In this document: piece by piece, positions 44,194 through 54,889 of the stretch
Numbering within the stretch: position 1 is the stretch's first letter
Layout of the letters: each line of letters opens with the position of its first letter
Assembly (NCBI GenBank): GCA_022496205.1
Contig: WTXD01000042.1
Coordinates: forward strand, 62,001-126,000
DNA from: Gloeopeniophorella convolvens
Taxonomy: Eukaryota > Basidiomycota > Agaricomycetes > Russulales
Direction: 5' to 3'
DNA length: 64,000 bases
Notes under the pieces: model-generated
What the model was told of the DNA's origin: nothing
The model's input: the letters and a program-made list of their open reading frames with translations, nothing else
Database searches by the model: none
Translations under genes and position numbers: made by a program

Positions 44194-45776
44194 TCACGAT
44201 TGGACGTCAACATATAAGATATGTGCCAGGTGTGTATGTTCCTTACCGTCGCGGCATGCTGGATTGAAGAAATATTCATCAGCTACATCTCGACGACAGG
44301 TTTTGGCCTCAATCCATGCGCGTAGTCCATCTTCGACCTTTTTCCTATATTCCACAGGATCGTCCTCGTCCCGCGTCGTCTTGCCCAGCTCTTGGAACAT
44401 TGTTGGCTGAACAAGGAGATATGCTGTCGCTTGTGAGCCCTTTCGACGCCCGGCACGACCTGCACGCTGTAGCCAGATGGATAACGACCTCGGAACAAGG
44501 AACTGGACAGTAACTTCAACGTCTGGTACGTCACATCCCTTGCGGCAATTGTCAGTATGCTATGACTTATGCTCAGGAACGACGCACCATTCCTGCTGCC
44601 TCGGTTGCGAATAACACATCGATATTCCCCCTTCGAAACGACCTCCACACCCGACGCTTCGATCTATCAGCTCGACGGGAGTGATAGCATGCCACACGGC
44701 GGCGAAGCGGAACCGGAAGTCTTTCGCAAAACCACCGGCACGCCTCCATTGCCTTCGTGATGTCGTCGCAGTAGACGATGGAACGCTTCATTGGTGCCGG
44801 GCCTTCTGGTGCGTCAGGCAACAGAAATGCGAGTTCCTCCAGACTTGGCCTCCCGGATGGGATATAACGGACGCGCCATGTTATATTGGGTCTGTCATTT
44901 CCTCTATTGATCTTGAAAGACGCTGTTTTGCTAATATTGAGCGAGTTCCGCACTTCGAGGAGATCCATGGGCGTCAGCGTTGCGGATGCAATAAGCATTG
45001 GCACCGGCGTTGGCACAAATGCCCGTAGCGTCCCCAGCTGCGAGTACTCCTCGCGGAAGCTGTCTCCCCGCTGCGTGATGCAGTGACATTCGTCAATCAC
45101 GAAGGCGAGCACCCTTTTTGCGAATGTGGGGTTGCTGAGCAGCTTTCGAAACACAGCATGCTGAAGATACATATTTGGTGATGTCACAACGAGGCGATGG
45201 TCTCCGCGTTCGACCTCCTAGCAGAATGTGAGCGTTGGCAAGCTTGTGTGACAGAATACTGACCCGTTTCAATTTTTTACTCCAGGTCGTCCCATTGACT
45301 GCCGTTGCACGAAAACCAAGGGCGCGAAACCTTCGCGCCTGCAAAACACCCACCCACAGTTCAGTATCATAACACCAAAATACGAGCGCGTCGCTCACCT
45401 GGTCCTCCTCAAGCACGTTCAATGGTGAGATGGTTATAATGATCTTGTTCGTTTGAATAAAGAGCGGTAGCATAAAAGGGATTGTCTTGCCAGCACCAGT
45501 CGGCGCAATGAGTTCGGCATCCAACCCAAGCAGTATGCTTTCGGCGATGTCCAGCTGCCATTCGAGAGGTACGATATCCCCCTTTGATCGTGTCTTGCAC
45601 ATTTCTGACATTGTTTGGCGTGCTGTCTCGGAGTCGTAGCCATTCTTTTGAAGCGCGCGTTCGCGCGCTTGCTTCAAGAGATCCGCAGAGTGCTCGACTT
45701 GTCGCTGGTGGGTTGCGGCGCGCGCCCGTCGCAGAATCTCAGCTTCGCTGGCCGGTTCGTCGCATGGGTTGGACAT
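44194..45776 (-). CDS. RecQ-like DNA helicase 2
   Basis: Four exons join in frame on the minus strand: 45776-45399, 45338-45264, 45217-44588 and 44538-44194, with introns of 60, 46 and 49 nt. The positions of the three introns match those of helicase 1. The 476-aa product has Walker A A-P-T-G-A-G-K-T, a D-E-C-H box (where helicase 1 has D-E-A-H), S-A-T-L-T and Q-R-A-G-R-A-G-R. No stop interrupts it. The frame ends shortly after the second RecA domain. A GTAAGG donor just after F-F-N-P-A-C-R-D suggests that a further exon once followed, but neither the Cys cluster nor the coiled-coil tail of helicase 1 is visible downstream. So it is a core-only or 3'-truncated paralogue. Expected role: ATP-driven DNA unwinding. 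Confidence 0.8.
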
Positions 45777-45984
45777 AAATAGGATAGTGTAAAGACAGTG
45801 GGTAGTATGAGTCGAGATAATATTTTGTCCCCCCAACGCGGCACCACCTCAACCCACCGCATTGACCTTACATAAGACGCAATCAACAAAGACCTGTTGC
45901 TCGCGTCCTGGCCATCATGCATCACCGGTCACCCCACGTTGTGATCACGTGCGAAAGGACGTACATTTCCAAGCCGAAATGCAC
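45777..45984. other. Flank of helicase 2 and R3 copy C
   Basis: Short upstream region of the minus-strand helicase. The last about 35 bp (GGACGTACATTTCCAAGCCG) are the conserved outer flank of R3. Confidence 0.35.
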
Positions 45985-46117
45985 CAGACGGTGTAGGAGA
46001 GGTTTGCGTGGGAATTTGGTCAGAATATTTGACTCCGATTCGGGGTACCGCGGGTATGGCTCCCCCTATCGGGTCGAGTCCTCCCCCCCTCCACTTTCTC
46101 CTCTCCTACACCGTCTG
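45985..46117 (-). repeat. Foldback repeat R3, copy C
   Basis: A perfect 18-bp inverted pair, CAGACGGTGTAGGAGAGG at 45985-46002 and its complement at 46100-46117, encloses a core containing the reverse complement of the GAGTC-GAGTCAAA block. Compared with copy B the six variable bases of the arm (GGTGTA versus GTTCGA) have changed on both sides, so pairing is preserved. Confidence 0.75.
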
Positions 46118-46177
46118 GGAACGAGACTAGAAATTGGAGAGGGGCGGGGGCGCGAGAGGGGCGCTGATTGGGAATTA

Positions 46178-46478
46178 CAGCTGAATTCAAAATGATAGGC
46201 CCTTTTTCGACGGCCTTTCAGAACAAGCGGGGTTTTAATGTCAGCACATCCCTCTCGCAAAAACTACACAAAGATGGCATTCGCATGGCGCAATAATATT
46301 GGGCACTGGCTGGGTTTACTCGGTTGGCATCGTTCTCGCTATCCAGAAAACCTGCGTGTTCGTCTTACCTCGCGCACAGTCGAGGCCACCCCGATTGGCT
46401 GGGGCTTATTTACATGCTCCGCCCGAATACTGTTCTGAGCGGACATCAGCGCGGGGCCTATGTTTTTGATTTCGGCTG
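46178..46478. mobile_element. MITE copy 1 (TA target, CAGC ends)
   Basis: TA (46176-46177) and TA (46479-46480) flank a 301-bp unit that starts CAGC and ends GCTG. About 55 bp at each end are imperfect inverted repeats (TTCAAA, ATAGGCCC, TTCAGAACA on the left; TGTTCTGAGC, GGGGCCTATG, TTTGAT on the right). The same ends bound a 236-bp unit at 63335-63570. TA duplications and CAG-type ends suggest a Tc1/mariner-type non-autonomous element. No transposase is encoded. Confidence 0.7.
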
Positions 46479-46767
46479 TAGGGTCCTGGTAGCTGGCGCG
46501 TTAACGCGAAGCCTCGTGCGGACTCCTTATTTCGGACGGACACTTGCCCCCTCGGGCTGGAGAAGACGTCTGTCCCTTCTCTCGTAGCTCCTTCAACTCG
46601 CTTCTCATGGCGCGCAAGCACGAGCCGGCTGTCCCTTTCCTCTCGTCTCCTTCCCATCCCGCTCGACGTCGCGCTCTATCAAGACATGGGCTATGGCCTC
46701 CGCAAGGATCCCTCTCAGAGGCGCCGTCACGTCTTTCGTGCCCCCCTCGTAAATCAGGGTCCCTTCC

Positions 46768-48652
46768 GTGACTCGTCCGTCTCTCCGCTTCACCTTAGGC
46801 TTGTCACGCGTTAAAACTGACTCCCAATGTAGGAACACTTGGGACAGTATGTTCATGGAGCACCTTATAGGTGACATTGCGATGCACCGTCCAACCACTC
46901 CACCAAACACTGTCCTGGCCCTTGGCAATGGCTCTGAATATTGGGCTCTCAACGCCGCGCAGAAGTGGCCAGTGTGTATCATCGTTTATTGTCTTGGTTC
47001 GATGCTCACGCCTCCTCAGAGGTGCCAGATCGCTGCACACGGTCTGCTTAGCGCGCGCAGCAGCGACCTGACCGCTCTCCTTCGACTCCGCGGCCTTGCG
47101 GACCGTGTCACCCACGTTCAAGGGGATCCTTCGTATGTCTCAGCGCCTCATATATGCTACTCCTTCAACTGACTCTGCTCTCTAGAAAGGGCTTGCATCT
47201 TGAATACCCCAACAATACATTCGACATGGTGCGGCTTTCCTACTGCCCTCTCAACCTAGCCGAGGCGGAGGTCAGTACCCACCCGCGCTTAATCCTGCCC
47301 CGTCTCTAATCGCCGTTTTACAGTGGTTCGTATTCCTGCAGGTCCGCGTCCCCGTCATGCGACTTTGCCGCTGTTTCTGAGCTAACGGTCACCTCCCTCA
47401 GGAAGTGAACCGTGTCCTGAAACCTGGCGGCGTGCTGGAGGTATGTGCGTGCATCCGTCACCTTCGAGATCACCGCTTATGCCGCCATCTGCCAGATTAT
47501 GGAGGAAGATTTCCTATTCCCGGGCCGCGGGTTGCTGGACCCAGGAGCAGGAGCGGGGGTCAAGCCATCTGCTGTGCACCAGCACCCGCTTCAGCACCAG
47601 AGCGCGTCTTCTACTACCACGCTCGTCGGCTCCCAACCTGCACTTCTCGATCCAGACACGATCTCTATCGAGACCGCGAAGGGCGTGCCCTTTTCTCCAC
47701 TCAGGCATATGGGGTCGGATAATGGAGAGTGGGAACGCGCCTCCATCTCCCTGTCGCCTCCACAGTTTGATATCCACCCGCTTGAACACTCAAGATTAGT
47801 GCGAGCATGGGACGAGATGCTCATGTCACGGTGGATCTCGGGGCACACAACCTCAGTGCTGCCCCTCTACCTCTCGGCCATCTTCGAGACTTTTCGCGCA
47901 CTCCCACCTCTCGAAATCCCCTTGCCACCTAGCTCCGTCGTACATCCTTCGGAATCTCAAGTGCGAATGATGATTGATTCAGAGCCCTTCCGACATCTCG
48001 CACACCTCAACGTCAGCAACAACGGCGACGCCCCCTGCTCGTGCGTGCCAGATGGCGAAGCACCGCCGCATTACATCCCGCCGCACCCTCACATGCACTT
48101 GGCTCGCACGGTCGCCCTCGTGAGCGGCTGCAAAACTGCGATCTGGGAGGCGTACAACAAACTGTACAAGAATGATCCTGGCAGGATGCCTCGTTTGGTC
48201 AGGAACCACCATGGTGAACTGGTCCCTGAGATCAGCGAACAAGGCCTGCGCGAAGAGTTCGAAAGCCACTGGGTCAATTGGGAATGGTCTGTCCTTTTGG
48301 CTCGCTTTGCGCCATATAGAACTAATTAGAATATGTCTCAATCAGCGACATGCGTTCGCGTATGAACCTACATGCACTCACCCAAGCGCATCTGCCATGG
48401 CCGGCGATCTCGTCCACAGAGGTGGACCCGGGGTCAGCTCAAGCACTATGGCTGAAGAACGTGGAGAATCACATTCCAGAGCCACCGCAACCAGGCAAGC
48501 GGGAGGTATTCCGATGCGTACGAGGCTTCGTCGCGTGGAAGTTCAGTGGGAAAGGAGGTACTCCCGGGCCGGGGGCGACGGGGGTCAGCGCGCAACCTTC
48601 CCTCGGCGGGGGAGGGGGAAGCCGCAGCCTCGCGTCGTTCCAGTTAACTTAG
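46768..48652 (+). CDS. SAM-dependent methyltransferase-like gene, motif I degenerate
   Basis: Exons about 46768-47132, 47186-47270, 47324-47341 (an 18-nt microexon), 47402-47440, 47496-48286 and 48346-48652 join in frame, with introns of 53-60 nt. The product resembles fungal class I methyltransferases: R-V-K-T-D-S-Q-C-R-N-T-W-D near the N-terminus, the SAM region, V-Q-G-D, N-T-F-D-M-V-R-L (across exons), E-V-N-R-V-L-K-P-G-G-V-L-E and then M-E-E-D-F-L-F-P-G. The SAM-binding motif I reads L-A-L-G-N-G-S-E instead of the usual L-D-L-G-C-G-S-G type, so binding may be lost. The 5' end is unresolved: in the frame of exon 1 a TAA lies at about 46750. The gene is therefore either a pseudogene or has a first exon I could not place. 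Confidence 0.6.
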
Positions 48653-49510
48653 TTTCATGTTTCCCTCACGGACCTCTCTCATCGCACTCGCATCTCAGCT
48701 CTGCTCGCACGCATCATCGATCCATCTAGCACACTCGCATTGCTGTACTGTGCTCTTCTAGCTACATCTAGTTTACTCCTAGACAGTCCCACACACCGTA
48801 CCATCTTAGCTAGCCTACACTTTCAAAATTCGCACACGGTGAGCACGTGCGTTTTTGTTTGCATCCAAGAGGCGACATTAGTTTTCGTTGCTGACGTCAT
48901 CACGGTCCCAGCATCATGATCAGCACAAGTCGCAAATCCTGGGAGGGCGTGATCGCAGCTGATCATGCTGCTCAAGCCTCGTCATGGCCCCGATGCGCGA
49001 CGGGGTACGCAGTGACTGAGGTTGGGATTCGTCTGATTGCTCACAGATCATGCACAGATCATGCTTGATCACCCTGCCCCAACATCGTAGGTAATCCTCA
49101 CGGTTGTTCAGCGCTCAGCCTGTCCGTTTCTGATGAATGTGATCAGGCCTTGAGATCGTGACAAGACCAGATCCGAGTAGCATACTCATGATCGCGCGCC
49201 GTCATATTAGCACAGCCTGATCATCTACTTGCTTCTCAAATTTGTTATATGCACACACTATCACGCACGACGATGCACAACAGTGAGTACCATCAGTTTA
49301 GTATCGACAATTCGCTACATGCTGCATAATGATAACAATAATTTCACATCTGTGGACGAGACGATGAGGCAGTAGCAGCGAGCAGCATAGCACCGGGGCT
49401 CGGGCACAAGCGCGAGAGCAAGACAAGCTAGGGCATGAAACACATAGAACGCGATCAGAAAGCTACAGCCAGGACAAGTTCAAGCCAGCCACATCACTGT
49501 TGGAGTTGCG
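48653..49510. other. Intergenic, GATC-rich
   Basis: No gene. Between about 48915 and 49220 there are some eleven GATC sites, many as TGATCA or ATGATC/GATCAT. The rest has A/T-rich tracts and no recognised repeat. Confidence 0.45.
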
Positions 49511-49681
49511 AGTCGCGTTCCGTTCGGTCTTCCGGCCGGGCCGCTTTCCCGGATCCTCTCCCCCTGCCTCTGCTACTCCCACTTCCGCCTCGTTTGACCT
49601 TTTTCTCTCTAGCTCTCGCATGCAAAAATCAACACCAATTTCCGCCTTTGTAGGAAGACGACGTGCGGCAAACCTACGCAA
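49511..49681 (+). repeat. Dispersed repeat R5, copy at 49.5 kb
   Basis: Matches 13345-13525 in the same orientation and 37925-38080 reversed; see shared blocks CATGCA-AAATCAACACCAA and CCTACGCAA. Confidence 0.5.
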
Positions 49682-49960
49682 TCGCTGATAAAGATATGAT
49701 GCGCGCACCGTCGCTTTATGTACGTTTTTGTTGTTTCCAGCGTTTTGAGCTCCACTCTATGAAACTAACAAAGGGGGCAAGGATTGATTGCATGTATCTT
49801 ACAAGCAAGACAGTGACTTGTCAATGAATGACGTGCATTGGCAAGAGTAATTAGTAGTAAGAGTGAGCAATTAGTGACAGTAAAGCAGGTGACCAAACCC
49901 CGAGAAAGAGTAAAGGACAGTGGGGCCACGACAATATTATGGAGATACTTGAGGCTACTT

Positions 49961-51043
49961 CTAAGATCTAACGTTCATAAAGAAATCTTCTACCTCTATA
50001 GAGTGCTCTATAAGTCCTCGTAGCGTAGCTGTCCCATTGTAGATATCAGCGTGCATCCTTCCTGCTGCCTCTCGCGGCAATCCAAAGGCCTTGAGAGCCC
50101 TGCGAGTATGCCAATAGCAGCTTGTAGCTGACATCTCAAATACATCTTCTGGGCTAGCCACAGGTTGGTGTTCTCCAGGCGGGAGCCTCACGGAAAGGGG
50201 CCTGGGTGGCTCTCCAAGCATTGGTGGAACGATGGAGTATCTGGTCTTGCACCATGATGCGGGAACGAAGGCGACTGCCTTCACTGCCCTCGGCCGGCCG
50301 GAGCACAGCCGCGACTTAGATGGGCGCGAGTATACCTCGTAGCCTGCAAAGGTATACCCCACCCATCTTTGATCGTTGTCGTAGATGTCCCAGAGCTTGC
50401 CGAGACATATTCGTAGGCCGTGACCTTCGGGTTGGGTGAAGTAAATGACTACCCAGTCCTCGACTTTAAGAAGGGCAGGAGGGGGAGATGACGCGCGCCA
50501 AGTCTCAAAGAGGGGAGAGACGAGCACCTCCGGCACGCCGGGCGTTGGGTGGACGTTAAGAGGGATGAGGCGAGGCCCGGGATCTGCGACACGCTCCGTG
50601 TTTTCAACAATGGTTGCCACAGATGATGGAGGCTGGCCAGGGAGTGGCCATCGGGGGGGAGGTGCGTGGGGAAAGGCAAAACACTCCAGGGGTGTCATTC
50701 TATGAGGTATAGCTGCTGTTGTAACCACGTCGGGGTCCGGGAATGCAGGCAGCACACGCGCAGGATCTACAACACGTTCAACGGAGTCCAAGTCGATAGC
50801 GACTGCCACAGATGATAGGGATGGGTCTCCAAATGGCCACCGAGGGGAAGGTGCACGAGGGAAGGTGTCGTCGTCGCGGGTTGGTTGCAGGGAAACGATG
50901 GTAAGTAACGGAATTTCAGCGCGAACACCGGGCGTGAGCAGGCGGGCCGGCGCATCAGCAAAATGTACCGTAGTTTGTGCTTGCAAGGCCCCGTTCCATA
51001 ATTGTTGCCAGGCGCTTGCCGTTTCGCAAATAAGACCAAACAT
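49961..51043 (-). CDS. Unknown 360-aa protein with internal Pro-rich repeat
   Basis: A single uninterrupted frame of 360 codons. Residues about 80-190 contain two related segments. Each starts F-P-x-A-P-x-P-R-W-P and continues with G-x-P, S-S-V-A, E-R-V-x-D-P, as if from an internal duplication. The C-terminal half is a compact aromatic domain with E-D-W-V-V-I-Y-F, G-L-R-I-C-L-G-K-L-W-D and S-W-C-K-T-R-Y, which loosely recalls small beta-barrel chromatin modules, but I cannot assign it. The start codon region is shared with a broken fragment at 13060-13190, showing that the gene or its element is repeated. It stands next to a truncated Helitron on the same strand and may have travelled with it or another element. 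Confidence 0.55.
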   Translation of the reverse strand: MFGLICETASAWQQLWNGALQAQTTVHFADAPARLLTPGVRAEIPLLTIVSLQPTRDDDTFPRAPSPRWPFGDPSLSSVAVAIDLDSVERVVDPARVLPAFPDPDVVTTAAIPHRMTPLECFAFPHAPPPRWPLPGQPPSSVATIVENTERVADPGPRLIPLNVHPTPGVPEVLVSPLFETWRASSPPPALLKVEDWVVIYFTQPEGHGLRICLGKLWDIYDNDQRWVGYTFAGYEVYSRPSKSRLCSGRPRAVKAVAFVPASWCKTRYSIVPPMLGEPPRPLSVRLPPGEHQPVASPEDVFEMSATSCYWHTRRALKAFGLPREAAGRMHADIYNGTATLRGLIEHSIEVEDFFMNVRS

Positions 51044-51223
51044 TGGTGTCCTTCGGTTTTCGGTTCGTACCTATCGTACCAATTGTATCGTGTGCGCCCT
51101 CGCCCGCCTCCCATCCCTACAATCCCTACAAGCCTCACCACTGCGTCACCTCGTTTCCTTATGCCTCCACTTTTCTTAACCCATGCCGGCTCCTTCCGTC
51201 ATGTGGTGCCAGTCTGATGTCTG
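51044..51223. other. Spacer between unknown gene and Helitron
   Basis: The first part continues the repeat shared with 13150-13180 (CAAACAT-GGTG-TCCTTCGG). No other feature was seen. Confidence 0.3.
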
Positions 51224-54200
51224 TCAGTTACTGTCCAATCTGATTTGTATTCCTTTGCTCACCTCTCTCGTGTTTAGACGATGCCACCATCGTTTTGTCT
51301 CCTCATTCAGCTCCCTCAACCATACATCAATGTCCTCAAGTTTGTCATCTATCGGTTGGCACAGTAACTTCTCGTTGAAGTCACGAAGAATGCGGATTGT
51401 ATCTCTTCCTGAGCTTCGGGAAAGTGAAACATAGATGTTGAACAGACTTAGGTCTGAACCGGTGAGAGGCGATGTAACATCGACGATAACATTGCTTATC
51501 GTCTGCCCTTGGGAACGGTAGTCTGTAAATACATATGCAGGTGTCAATGGTAGCTGCTGTCTGCGGATGGTGCTTTTCTTCATCTCTATGCGCCCTCCAT
51601 TGCTTGCTACTGGTAGGCCCACTCGGATTTGGCTCCTTGTCGGAACGATGGGTATGACACCTTCTGCAAGCCCCGGGAGAGCATGGGCTTTTGTACGTTC
51701 CATCTTCACGAGTACGTATCTGGGCAGCTTGTTCAGGATAACGACTGTTCCTTCGCCAGTGCCTTCGTCCTCATCTAGCATGGCGTCGACAACCCCCCCA
51801 CGGGCTCCATTTGCAACGTCGAGTTCCGTTTCGATATTGGCCGTTATCATGGCCTTCATGCCGATAGCGATGGTTATGATATCTGGTGCTGCGTTTCGTT
51901 GCAGTGCGTCATTCCATTTGCTCTGCCTTCGTGTCGCGATGGCGTAACGCTCCTGCATAGTGAGTGGACTTCCCTCCTTCGTGTCCTCTGCCAAACAGAT
52001 GCATTGCCGTGCACCTGTTCGCAAACAGTGGCTTTGTAATGCGGCATCGTTCCACAGGTTCCGAACGGAGCGTCGAGGTGTTACAAGTAGCGCTTCGCTC
52101 CACGGTTTTTCGCCGAAGTTTGTTGGGAGACAAGACTTGTCGGTAAGAACGAGTGTTTTCAGCATGTCGATGTGGTTTGACTGTACTTCTCCGCGGCGTA
52201 GGTGGCGCAAGAAATCGAGCCATGCGGGATCCCGAACACGAACCTGCTCGCGGAGCAGGACGGCTGTTCGAAATTGTTCGAACGGTGTTCGCCCAATCAT
52301 GTCTCCTGTCGCATCGCGCAGGGTATCGATTGGGTAATACAGCGGTGCGCTCCTTTTTTTCGCCACTGGGGGAAGCTGATGAAAATCTCCGCAGAGTATG
52401 ACGCTAATACCGCCAAGGCTTTCATCGCCCTACCGCCTGTCTTCGCAATGGTGACATGTTTCGAGAGTTTGGTGAAGAAAAAGCGTGATGGCATGGAGCA
52501 TTCGTCCAATATAAGGTACCTGACGTTCTTCCATTCTGCCATGAGTTGATCCTTCGCCCGCGCTGGTAGTGCTTGTCCATTGAGAGGTATGTGGGCGATC
52601 GTGTGTGTCGTCTTCCCGTCAATAAGAGGCGCTGCTATCCCCGTATAAGCTGCCTTCACTAACTCTTGCTCTCTTCCTAGCATTTTGAACATGGCGCTGA
52701 TGGTCTGGATTACTCTAGACTTTCCCGTTCCTCCTTCTCCCTGGATCTGCATGAGAAGTGGTGGCGGTTTTCTGTCGTTGTCTGTTGGCTGCATGGCATG
52801 CCAATAAACAACATCGAACGCGCGTCGCTGGTCCATCAGCAGGTCCTTGAGGCCAATTGCTTCGAGTGGCGCCATGTGAGAGTTGCCTTGATACTCTACG
52901 CCGCCTCTATCACTGATGCTTTGTGTTGTTTCTTCCCCATTGTATCCCGCCTGTGTTGTGACACCTCCTACATCGCTGTCATCGTCAACTAGGGGCACGA
53001 TCTCGTTTGACCGCCGGAGCTGAACCTATGAAGACACCTCCGCCTGCCATCTTGGAAGCCGGTGAAGACTATCGCCAACAGCATTATCAATGTGATGGGG
53101 TAATTGCTCTGCTGTTTGGCAATAGGAAGCATTCCCGTAAGGCGTCCAGCTTCGACGGCGTTTTCAGCATAGGCAGCATCCCTTTGCTCGCTGTGGGAAT
53201 TGATCGCCTTGAGGATCATCTCGGTTATGGGTACGTCTTCCTGGCTGTCGTTGCCCTCTGTCATTGCAGGTCCTTCGTGGTCGTCAGTTGCTCCTATCGG
53301 CACTGCATGGTAATGCGGATCATTGAGGCCAATGTCCTCGAAGTAGGCACGATCCTGCTGCTCGTCCGCTGCCATCTTGCAGTCGTAGAGCTGCTCGATC
53401 CTTTCGATCGCCCGTTTTGTCGAAGGTGATGCTTCAGCCATGAAGCGATCAAAAGGCTGATGCCATGTTTCTCCGTCTTCTTTCAGATCTTGCGCTCTTC
53501 GCCATGGTTTCAATAGCAATAACATTGACGCGTGATGCCGATGTAGGTGGCTGACATCTTTCGCAGATGGAAGGTATCGACCCACGAAGTTCGCTATTGT
53601 GTTGTGCTGCGCAGGTCGTAGCACGCGAACTTTGTCTTCATAATTTTCGTGCTCTGGAAGATAATGGCTTCGCGTGTGCCGTGGACGTCCTCGTCTTGAT
53701 GAAGAGCCCTCAGCCGGTGCTACTGAAGGGGTTATATCTTGGTTTGTCGCTCTTGTTTCGTATGTATCTTTGAAGAAGCTCAAGACGCTCATATCCTCCA
53801 GATCATGGCCACGATGCTTGTAATCATCAACTTGAGAGCGCTGTGTTAAGGTCCCATTGTGACGGACGGTCAGCATTGTGGCACTTGCATCCTATATAAT
53901 ATCATCACGGTAGGCGCTGTGTCTTTACAATATAACACGTGCTCACATGCTCGGCGTCATCGTTGATAGAGAGAACTCGCTCTTGGCGTTCCTCACTATC
54001 ATCACTATGATCCCTTCCTACGGCATCCGCGCTATTGCAACAGCTACCTATTACTGCCTGAAAACACTTAGGCTACGTCGCAGCTACTTACCTTCTGTCG
54101 CTCTCTAACCCCTTCATCAACTCGGGATGGTCTCTCTCTAGCTCCCGCAGAAAGGACGCCCAATAAATATTGACGTAGTGGTGTGACATATAGCGATCGC

Positions 54201-54402
54201 CCCAACCCATGAGGTATGACGTGACCATTGCGCCTGATGGCTCTTGTTCTCGCAACAAGATGTTTGCTGCTTGGATGAGCAATAGACGCTGACGATTCCG
54301 AAGATCCTCTATGTATGTCGATTCGTTGAAGTGATAAGCCAGCCCCCTTGCCATGATGGCTGACACCTTATAGGATCGACCCTGCTTTTTGGTGGCGTGC
54401 AT
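51224..54402 (-). pseudogene. Helitron PIF1-like helicase, 5' truncated
   Basis: Minus-strand coding blocks: 54402-54088 (helitron protein segment with M-H-A-T-K-K-Q-G-R-S-Y-K and Y-L-M-G-W-G-D), about 54050-53000 (with V-D-D-Y near its start), 52998-about 52430 (Walker A G-E-G-G-T-G-K-S, Walker B L-I-L-D-E-C-S-M) and about 52440-51227 (G-D-F-H-Q-L-P-P-V, then the C-terminal helicase domain with Y-V-S-L-S-R-S). The Rep/HUH endonuclease that normally precedes this region is absent beyond 54402. A frameshift separates the Walker B part from the G-D-F-H-Q block near 52430. The join near 53000 also needs an intron or a frameshift. Rolling-circle transposition would need the missing Rep domain, so the copy is dead. 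Confidence 0.8.
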
Positions 54403-54889
54403 CCATCAGGGAAACCCTCCCTCGATAATTGCTGTGATTTGCTGTGAATTATGGCGGAGGCGCCCATTATCCCGGGTTACCAACCCCCCCTATAATGAGC
54501 TCTAATTAGCCTCGCTAGCGATGTTTCAACAGATCTTAACGAGCGATGCGTACCGTCGATCTCTCCTCGCTAGTAGGTTGTTCTAGGCAGATTGGAGATC
54601 AGTTATCACACATTGTTCACCCAATCATGACGAACGAGCGACGTGTTTCATTGAAAGAACGGCAGGTTGTCACTATATCAAGCTGTACCTATGTATTGTA
54701 TGCGAACCTCAACCAGTGAGCACGCACGCCGATGCAAACGAAGCCGGCTGAATCAAAGCCGAGGGCACGAGCGGGAAGGTAGCAACGAGTGTCTAAGTTG
54801 GATTGTCCGAGGGAATGGATGATAGGCACGACCAATGAGACGTTGGTTCGTAGGGTATATGGGGGCGATGGCCGCAGCGGCGCTACAAC
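54403..54889. other. Junction between Helitron remnant and DUF6532 gene
   Basis: No gene. The region holds the truncation point of the Helitron and probably the left boundary of the Plavaka-type element, but no convincing terminal inverted repeat could be matched to the 60 kb side. Confidence 0.35.
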
